Positions 22,851-27,840 of a stretch of 27,840 nucleotides of DNA are shown here, piece by piece. Both the position numbers and the translations under genes were made by a program. The notes below the pieces were generated by a model. It saw only the letters and a list, made by a program, of their open reading frames with translations, did no database searches and was not told the DNA's origin. Origin of the DNA: Alphaproteobacteria bacterium (GTDB lineage Bacteria > Pseudomonadota > Alphaproteobacteria > UBA9219); NCBI GenBank assembly GCA_028716765.1, contig JAQUPC010000011.1:1-27840 (forward strand). Direction: 5' to 3'. Each line of letters opens with the position of its first letter. Positions within the stretch are counted from its first letter, which is position 1.

Positions 22851-23998
22851 TTTCGGATAGCGTGCTGTTCCGGATAAAAGCCAAGGGCTTCGTAGACGTC
22901 TTTCAATACCAAAGCTTCCTTTGCCCATTGATAACGCTGCGCGGTACGACGCGCGGCGGGCGCTTTGCCGGCAATTTCATCGCGTTCAAGCTTGAAAAGC
23001 TTGCTCATGCCGCCAAGGTCGCAAAGCCATCCGCAATCTTCTTCCTCGATCACCTTCCTTATTTCAGGAAGGTCGTTGGAAACGACAGGGAGTCCTGCAT
23101 AGAGATATTCAAACAACTTGTTAGGGAGGGAATAATAATGCGAAAGGCAACCCGGGGAAAGAAAGCGCAGGCCGAGATCGGCGGACGAGGCAACGGAGAC
23201 GATTTGCTTCGCAGGCACGGGGGGATGAAAGTGGACGTTCGTCATGTCTTTAGCCAGCCGCTTGCACTCTTCCAGCATGGGGCCAAACCCGACGATGACG
23301 AGATGCCATCGGGCAGGCGCTTCGTGCCAGGCTTTAATAATATCTTCGACTTCGCGTCCTTTGGCGATGGCCCCGAGATAAAGAGCGATCACGCCGTCAT
23401 TCGGAATAGAAAAATGTTTGCGCAAGTAATCGCCGCGCTCAGACTGAACCAGCGCGTCCGGTACGTTGCGGAGCACATGCGGTCTGGGAATGTTGTACGT
23501 TTTTTCGTACCAATCCGCGATTCCGCCGGAAACCACGACAATTTCGTCGGCAAAACGGATGAACAGGCGTTCCACGATCTTGACCAGTCTTTTGCGCAGG
23601 CCAACGGCGGTGAAGACCTCTGTTTCCAGTTCATGCGTATCGTAAACGAGTTTCGCCCCGCAGCACCACTTGGCCACCACGGCAACCGGCAGGACCGAGA
23701 GCGTGTGGGCATTGATGCAGACAGGCTTTGTGCGAAGCGCCAAAGCCAGAACGCGGACATACCAGGGAAGAAACGCTAAAGCCTTCAAAAGCCATTTGGA
23801 GTTATCGGCTTTGCCGCGGGGCAGGCGCACGTAAAGGCGGCGCGGTCCTTTTCCTTGCAGCGCAGGAAGCTGAGGCGAGTCTACACCGGCAACGACAACT
23901 CGATCGAATACCTGACGATTGATCAGCCATTCGGTAATTTTTTGAATCCTTGTGTCGTTGAGGAGAGGGGAGGGGTGAATATGAAGATTTGACTTCAT
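22847..23998 (-). CDS. GT4-family glycosyltransferase
   Basis: This 383-aa GT-B glycosyltransferase belongs to the surface-glycan operon. The acceptor half contains LNDTRIQKITEWLINRQVFD and VYDTHELETEVF. The donor half shows ALYLGAIAKGREVEDIIKAW and VIVGFGPMLEECKRLA. A nucleotide-sugar region follows: LPNKLFEYLYAGLPVVSNDL, where the family E-x7-E is relaxed to E-x-x-YAGLPVV-type spacing. It would add one sugar of the repeat unit at the cytoplasmic face; donor and linkage are unknown. Its ATG overlaps the polymerase stop as ATGA, and its own stop overlaps the start of the fused transferase in the same way, so three genes are coupled. Confidence 0.9.
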   Translation of the reverse strand: MKSNLHIHPSPLLNDTRIQKITEWLINRQVFDRVVVAGVDSPQLPALQGKGPRRLYVRLPRGKADNSKWLLKALAFLPWYVRVLALALRTKPVCINAHTLSVLPVAVVAKWCCGAKLVYDTHELETEVFTAVGLRKRLVKIVERLFIRFADEIVVVSGGIADWYEKTYNIPRPHVLRNVPDALVQSERGDYLRKHFSIPNDGVIALYLGAIAKGREVEDIIKAWHEAPARWHLVIVGFGPMLEECKRLAKDMTNVHFHPPVPAKQIVSVASSADLGLRFLSPGCLSHYYSLPNKLFEYLYAGLPVVSNDLPEIRKVIEEEDCGWLCDLGGMSKLFKLERDEIAGKAPAARRTAQRYQWAKEALVLKDVYEALGFYPEQHAIRK

Positions 23999-25389
23999 TC
24001 ATCCTCCGCAACGCGGCTTCCGATCCGGCCGCAAGAAATGATATCCAACATGCGGTCGCGATTTATTAAATAAAGAAAGTTGACAAGAAACATCCCCCCG
24101 GTATGCAAAACTGAAGGCAGGGCTGTTTCGGTTAGCAGTAAAACAGGCACGAAATTCAGGGCCAACAATATTCTCCGGTCGCGAGGGAAACCTTCTAACG
24201 ACGCGAGCAATAAGGCAGTTAAAAGCGCCGATAATAGAACGCCCGGATAACCGAAATTGACATAATCGTTTATAAAATGAGAAGCCGTAACGGATCCCCG
24301 GAGGTTCTGATCCCTTACCATTTGCGGATAGACAGCCTTATAGACGACCGATGGCATTGACACAAAATCGCAAGATAAAAGCGGGGCCAGCATTCGATAG
24401 CCGCATCCAGACAAAAAAGGTCTTTTGGCGGGTATCATGGACAGCCACTCGTCCGTTACCCTCCCCGGCACCGCAAATAATCTTATATATACCGTCTCCG
24501 CAATGCCGATTACGGGCTTTAAAACCTCCAACCTGGCCGTGGTCTCTGCCTTTTTAAAAAACTCAGGCAACGTAATCGGCTCTGTCGTAGCCGACATCTG
24601 GCTTTGTTCTTCGTGATGCTTGTCCCAAAATCGCGACCAATCTTGCGGGTTCGTCAAATAGACAAGAAAAGCCAATGAAAACACGCCAATGAGAGCTGTT
24701 TTGGCGGCGCCTTTCCATTGCCTTTTCCCAAGCTGATAAATGAAAAGAGGCAAAAGCAAAATCACCACGTACGCCTTCGCGATCATATTCAGGGCAAAAA
24801 GCAAGGTGCATACAAAGACGGGGTAAAACCATTTCGATCGCGTGTGATAAAGAAACAAGAGATAAAACGGAGCGATGCCTTTCAGGTAGTAAGCGACACC
24901 AAATGACAGCCACCGGGGCGCGTCGTAATAAAGCGAAGCCCGGAATCTTGCTATTCCATAATAGTCCGTACTCATGATCACGTGCCAAAGAGGAACGGTC
25001 TTTAAGACGATGAAAAAAAGAATGGGAAAAGCAAAAAGAACGAAAAGCATAACGAAATTTACAATTTTACCCGCCGGGCTGAAAACAGAGGGATTCAATG
25101 GAATTTTCCCAACAAGATTTTCAATCGGCTTATGAAAGCCAAACGCCACGACGCTATAGCAAAGAATATAAAGCAGAAAGATCGGCAGCCATTTCGCGCC
25201 GGAGTAGGCAAGCGAACTTGCCAGCAATAAGAGCACTGTCAGCAAATGGAATGTCGTCAGGCCGTAATTAATGCCGGTTTTTAATTGCAGGGCCTGTTCT
25301 AAGGTCTGCGTGTTTCGGGGAAAGTCGTGCATTAATTTTTCCGAATCCATGGGAAAATCATTAACATAGCGATGAGAGCCATTATTCAT
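23995..25389 (-). CDS. Wzy-like oligosaccharide repeat polymerase
   Basis: This 464-aa protein has about ten to eleven hydrophobic helices (TTFHLLTVLLLLASSLAY, GKIVNFVMLFVLFAFPILFF and others). It also has a large polar loop between about residues 255 and 385, the arrangement of Wzy-type O-antigen polymerases. Such proteins join lipid-linked repeats in the periplasm. Wzy sequences are too diverse to identify by motif, so the call rests on topology and place in the operon. The gene is more AT-rich than its neighbours, as is common for wzy. Its start is uncertain: ATG 25389 has a poor ribosome site and an in-frame ATG lies at residue 14. A 134-base gap separates it from wecB upstream, with no clear terminator. 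Confidence 0.78.
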   Translation of the reverse strand: MNNGSHRYVNDFPMDSEKLMHDFPRNTQTLEQALQLKTGINYGLTTFHLLTVLLLLASSLAYSGAKWLPIFLLYILCYSVVAFGFHKPIENLVGKIPLNPSVFSPAGKIVNFVMLFVLFAFPILFFIVLKTVPLWHVIMSTDYYGIARFRASLYYDAPRWLSFGVAYYLKGIAPFYLLFLYHTRSKWFYPVFVCTLLFALNMIAKAYVVILLLPLFIYQLGKRQWKGAAKTALIGVFSLAFLVYLTNPQDWSRFWDKHHEEQSQMSATTEPITLPEFFKKAETTARLEVLKPVIGIAETVYIRLFAVPGRVTDEWLSMIPAKRPFLSGCGYRMLAPLLSCDFVSMPSVVYKAVYPQMVRDQNLRGSVTASHFINDYVNFGYPGVLLSALLTALLLASLEGFPRDRRILLALNFVPVLLLTETALPSVLHTGGMFLVNFLYLINRDRMLDIISCGRIGSRVAEDE

Positions 25390-25523
25390 TTAGCTGCTCT
25401 TGCGTATTCATCAAGAGCCTCTCCTCAACAGTTTGAAAGGATTTAGCGATTCGCTACCGGTATCCTCCGACTATAAGAGACTCATGGCAAAGAAAAAATT
25501 GACCGCAAGGCGTATGCGGAATT

Positions 25524-26579
25524 TCATTCTTTGTCTGGGCCGGCAAGAATCCCGGCGATTTTTTGTGCCGCGTCGCCTTGCCCGTAATCGGCTATCTCCT
25601 GCCGGGGTTTGACATAATCCTCGACTGTCCAAAGACGGTTCCATCCGGCTTCTATCGTTTCCACCCATTCCGTTTCAGACCGGAGCGTGACGCACGGCTT
25701 GCGATGAAAGTAAGCTTCTTTCTGCACGCCGCCCGAGTCCGTAAGTACCATTTTGCATCCGTCAAGAAGACGCGCCATATCCATGTAACCAACCGGTTCG
25801 CATACGATAAGGCCCTTCAAGTCGATATTAAAATCCGCCGCAGCCTTGCGGGTGCGGGGATGAAGGGGCAAAACCACCGGACAGGCGCTCGCCGCGCGTT
25901 GCAAATAGTCAATGACAGCTTTTAGAGATTCCCTGTTGTCGGTGTTTTCGGCGCGATGAACCGTGGCAAGGGCGTATTCACCCTCCTTCAATCCGAGTTT
26001 CTGAATTATTTGTGAATGACTGCGGCTGTAGTCTTTTGCATGAAGTGCGGCGTCGAACATGACGTCGCCTACCATATGAACGCCCTTGAGGATGCCCTCG
26101 GCTGCGAGGTTTGCTATGGACGTTTTCGTAGGGCAAAACAGCAGCGTGCTCACGTGGTCGGTCACAATGCGGTTGATCTCTTCGGGCATTGCTCTGTTGA
26201 ACGAGCGCAGTCCGGCTTCGACATGCGCGACCTTGAAATGAAGTTTGACGGCGGCCAGGGCGCCTGCGAGCGTTGAATTGGTATCGCCATAGACGAGGAC
26301 CCAATCCGGTTTTTCCTTTTCGAGGATGCCTTCGATGGCTTCCAGCATGCGTCCCGTCATCTGGCCGTGACCGCCGCCGCTGATGGCCAGTTGATAGGCG
26401 GGCTCCGGGATTTTCAACTCCTGAAAGAAGGATTCCGACATGTTGAAGTCATGATGCTGGCCTGTATGCACCAGCACTTCGGTAAGTTCGTCCTTGCGTT
26501 CGGCCAGCGCGCGGCTTACGGCGGCCGCCTTGACGAATTGGGGCCGGTTTCCGACGATCGTGAGGATTTTGAGGGGCAT
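25524..26579 (-). CDS. wecB: Non-hydrolysing UDP-N-acetylglucosamine 2-epimerase
   Basis: This 351-aa enzyme interconverts UDP-GlcNAc and UDP-ManNAc (or a related 2-acetamido sugar) in the cytoplasm. Family motifs are all present: TIVGNRPQFVKAAAVSRAL at the start, VLVHTGQHHDFNMSESFF, DWVLVYGDTNSTLAGALAA, HVEAGLRSFNRAMPEEINR, PLHPRTRKA and LTDSGGVQKEAYF. MPLK at 26579 is the start, since a frame reaching 26651 lies inside the upstream gene. It begins 5 bases after the amidotransferase stop. Beside an amidotransferase/HisF2 module, the epimerase may act on a 2,3-diacetamido sugar, as in WbpI-like relatives; sequence alone does not decide between WecB and WbpI roles. Confidence 0.93.
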   Translation of the reverse strand: MPLKILTIVGNRPQFVKAAAVSRALAERKDELTEVLVHTGQHHDFNMSESFFQELKIPEPAYQLAISGGGHGQMTGRMLEAIEGILEKEKPDWVLVYGDTNSTLAGALAAVKLHFKVAHVEAGLRSFNRAMPEEINRIVTDHVSTLLFCPTKTSIANLAAEGILKGVHMVGDVMFDAALHAKDYSRSHSQIIQKLGLKEGEYALATVHRAENTDNRESLKAVIDYLQRAASACPVVLPLHPRTRKAAADFNIDLKGLIVCEPVGYMDMARLLDGCKMVLTDSGGVQKEAYFHRKPCVTLRSETEWVETIEAGWNRLWTVEDYVKPRQEIADYGQGDAAQKIAGILAGPDKE

Positions 26580-26584
26580 GGGCT

Positions 26585-27718
26585 TTATCGAATAAAGGAG
26601 AGCAATTTTTTGGCCGTCGAACGGGCATACCGTAGCGAACGATCGAACCACTGGCTGTTCGGATAATCAGTATACTCTTTGTTCGGAAGTTTTAAAATCC
26701 GCTCAAACTCCGCGGCGCTTATTTCAAGTTTCTTGGCGATATATTCCATGTCGTCTTTAAGGGCGGCGGCGTCATAGGAAGGCGCCTCGAGTTCCCGCAA
26801 CGATTCCTCGCGGGTTCTCTGTCCGGAAACGATCTGGCTGGCGAGATGCGCGCGGCGCTTGTCGTAGCCGAATTTGACCGGCAAATAGTAGGATTGGAAA
26901 AAACGCGTCCATCTGGACTCGAAATGCTTTCCCCCGTAGTAGACCCAATTGAACTTTTCGCTGAGAAACCTGATGGCTTCGTCCTTGTTATAGGAGAGAA
27001 AATTCAACGGTTTGACGACTTTCATGCGCCGGATGTAGGGATAATAGATATAAACCTTGAACAAGCCCGATAATGGGAATGTTTTTAACGGACGCTTCCC
27101 ATAGAGACGGTGAATGGCGCGGATTTGACGGGCGTCGTAGGCGTTATAGCCCCACGCCGACGGTAAAATGGATTCCGTGGCAAAATTAGAGCCCGTTAAA
27201 ACGTATTTAATGTTGTTTGTGATCGCAAACTCGTAAAGCTTTGCAAAAAAAGCGTGATCCTGCGGAACGTCCTGATTGGCAAGGGCGGCCTTCAAATAGG
27301 CCAGCTGCAAATCGCGCATTTCTTCCCAGTCGATGACATGCGTGAACAGCTCGATGCCCAGCCCCTTGGTCAGGTTCTCAATGTTGCGCACGGCCAGTTC
27401 CGAATTCCATCCGGCATCGACGTGGACAGCCAGCGGCCGCAAGCCCATAATCTCTTTCGCAACATAAAGGAGGTAGGAACTGTCGACGCCACCGCTTATC
27501 CCGATTATGCAATCGTATTCCCTGCCTTTTCCGTAGGCGCGAATTTTGTCCGCAATACCTGCTAGACGCCGCTTTCCCTCCTCGTTAGGGAACCATTTCG
27601 ACTTGATGTTGTTTTCGAAGTTGTTGCAATGGCTGCAAACGCCGTTCGCGTCGAACGCGATCCACGGATCGGAAGTGTCCATGACGCAACGCGTGCAAAT
27701 TTGATAGGGCTTAGACAT
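26585..27718 (-). CDS. N-acetyl sugar amidotransferase (WbpG/PseA-like)
   Basis: This 377-aa protein belongs to the WbpG/PseA group, which works with HisH- and HisF-like partners to convert a sugar acetamido group to acetamidino. A zinc-ribbon-like N-terminus has Cys8, Cys11, Cys28 and Cys31 (ICTRCVMDTSDPW, GVCSHCNN). The ATP-pyrophosphatase PP-loop is SGGVDSS at 75-81. AVHVDAGWNSELAVRNIENL and YVLTGSNFATESILPSAWGY are typical further blocks. GGGAG lies 6 bases before the ATG, which overlaps the stop of the HisF2-like gene by 8 bases. The presence of both supports an amidino sugar in the surface glycan; a HisH-like glutaminase should lie just outside the window. Confidence 0.93.
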   Translation of the reverse strand: MSKPYQICTRCVMDTSDPWIAFDANGVCSHCNNFENNIKSKWFPNEEGKRRLAGIADKIRAYGKGREYDCIIGISGGVDSSYLLYVAKEIMGLRPLAVHVDAGWNSELAVRNIENLTKGLGIELFTHVIDWEEMRDLQLAYLKAALANQDVPQDHAFFAKLYEFAITNNIKYVLTGSNFATESILPSAWGYNAYDARQIRAIHRLYGKRPLKTFPLSGLFKVYIYYPYIRRMKVVKPLNFLSYNKDEAIRFLSEKFNWVYYGGKHFESRWTRFFQSYYLPVKFGYDKRRAHLASQIVSGQRTREESLRELEAPSYDAAALKDDMEYIAKKLEISAAEFERILKLPNKEYTDYPNSQWFDRSLRYARSTAKKLLSFIR

Positions 27719-27839
27719 GATGGCTCCCGGCGCTTATGCTCTCGATTTCCGAAGACTTGGGGTATGATATCAACACAGCCCTGTGCTTGCCTTGATACAC
27801 GAAAAAGCTTCCGCCCGCCGCAGCCGAAGCGCCGCCTTC
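27711..27839 (-). CDS. HisF2-like cyclase/ammonia-channel subunit, C-terminal fragment
   Basis: Only the last 42 codons are inside the window; the 5' part lies beyond the right edge. The fragment reads EGGASAAAGGSFFVYQGKHR then AVLISYPKSSEIES. It resembles the C-terminal end of the HisF-like proteins found in O-antigen clusters, which differ from true histidine-pathway HisF by this FFVYQGKHRAVL ending. The TAA stop overlaps the amidotransferase start by 8 bases, so the two are translationally coupled. With WbpG/PseA-type partners it would channel ammonia to the sugar substrate. The family call depends on a short fragment plus gene order. Confidence 0.7.
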   Translation of the reverse strand, partial: EGGASAAAGGSFFVYQGKHRAVLISYPKSSEIESISAGSHHV

Positions 27840-27840
27840 T

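Noticed and set aside
26580..26651. Longer start for the UDP-GlcNAc 2-epimerase
   Set aside because: It would lie within the amidotransferase gene; the MPLKILTIVG start is the family N-terminus.
1..27840. CRISPR array, transposase, prophage, restriction or toxin-antitoxin defence module
   Set aside because: No regularly spaced direct repeats and no matching protein motifs were seen; the two repeats found are palindromic elements, not arrays.

Overview
The window looks like chromosomal DNA of an alphaproteobacterium. This rests on the gene content: an alphaproteobacterial-type FliF/FliG pair, a Cys-type intracellular PHB depolymerase, an LpxH-like phosphoesterase next to a GT4 glycosyltransferase, CtrA-like TTAA-N7-TTAAC boxes beside fliF, and two palindromic interspersed repeats, one inside a reading frame. 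I cannot name the genus. Most genes lie on the minus strand.

Layout. 1-1738: start of fliG and complete fliF (minus), a flagellar operon. 1739-2104: regulatory gap with two CtrA-like boxes, then an unknown plus-strand gene and an ROK sugar kinase (NagK-like). 3833-5564: PHB depolymerase PhaZ with a small upstream membrane-anchored protein (minus). 5565-7061: AT-rich segment with an exported transglutaminase-like (BTLCP/C93) protein, overlapping tail-to-tail with a SYLF lipoprotein. 7817-9049: COG0701-type permease carrying an in-frame, roughly 50-codon hairpin repeat. 9244-9714: small secreted Cys-rich protein of unknown function.

9754-15051: a tight six-gene minus-strand run. In transcription order it holds a glycine-zipper protein, an LpxH-like phosphoesterase, a GT4 glycosyltransferase, a CobS-family membrane protein whose active-site Asp motif is eroded, an unknown lipoprotein and a GGDEF diguanylate cyclase. 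15052-15526 is a non-coding gap rich in hairpins. 15527-17081 is an ABC-2 exporter (ATPase plus permease). It is followed by a second palindromic repeat and tRNA-Phe(GAA) with a clear sigma-70-type promoter. 17659-19185 holds two orphan plus-strand genes: a secreted protein, and a protein with a transglutaminase-like Cys-His-Asp arrangement that starts at TTG.

19196-27840: a surface-glycan operon on the minus strand. In transcription order it is the end of a HisF2-like cyclase, a WbpG/PseA-like amidotransferase, WecB-like UDP-GlcNAc 2-epimerase, a Wzy-like polymerase, a GT4 enzyme, a fused GT4-phosphoglycosyltransferase, a PglD/NeuD-like acetyltransferase and a DegT/PglE-like aminotransferase. 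Start/stop overlaps couple most of the genes. Together they imply a polyprenyl-linked glycan. The aminotransferase and acetyltransferase would make the first amino sugar, the fused enzyme would load and extend it, and the HisF2/WbpG module would add an amidine to another sugar. No 4,6-dehydratase or Wzx flippase is visible, so the cluster probably continues upstream.

The least explained parts are the six-gene run with the eroded CobS homologue, the two transglutaminase-like proteins, and the in-frame repeat in the permease. No CRISPR array, transposase, integrase or phage module was seen.
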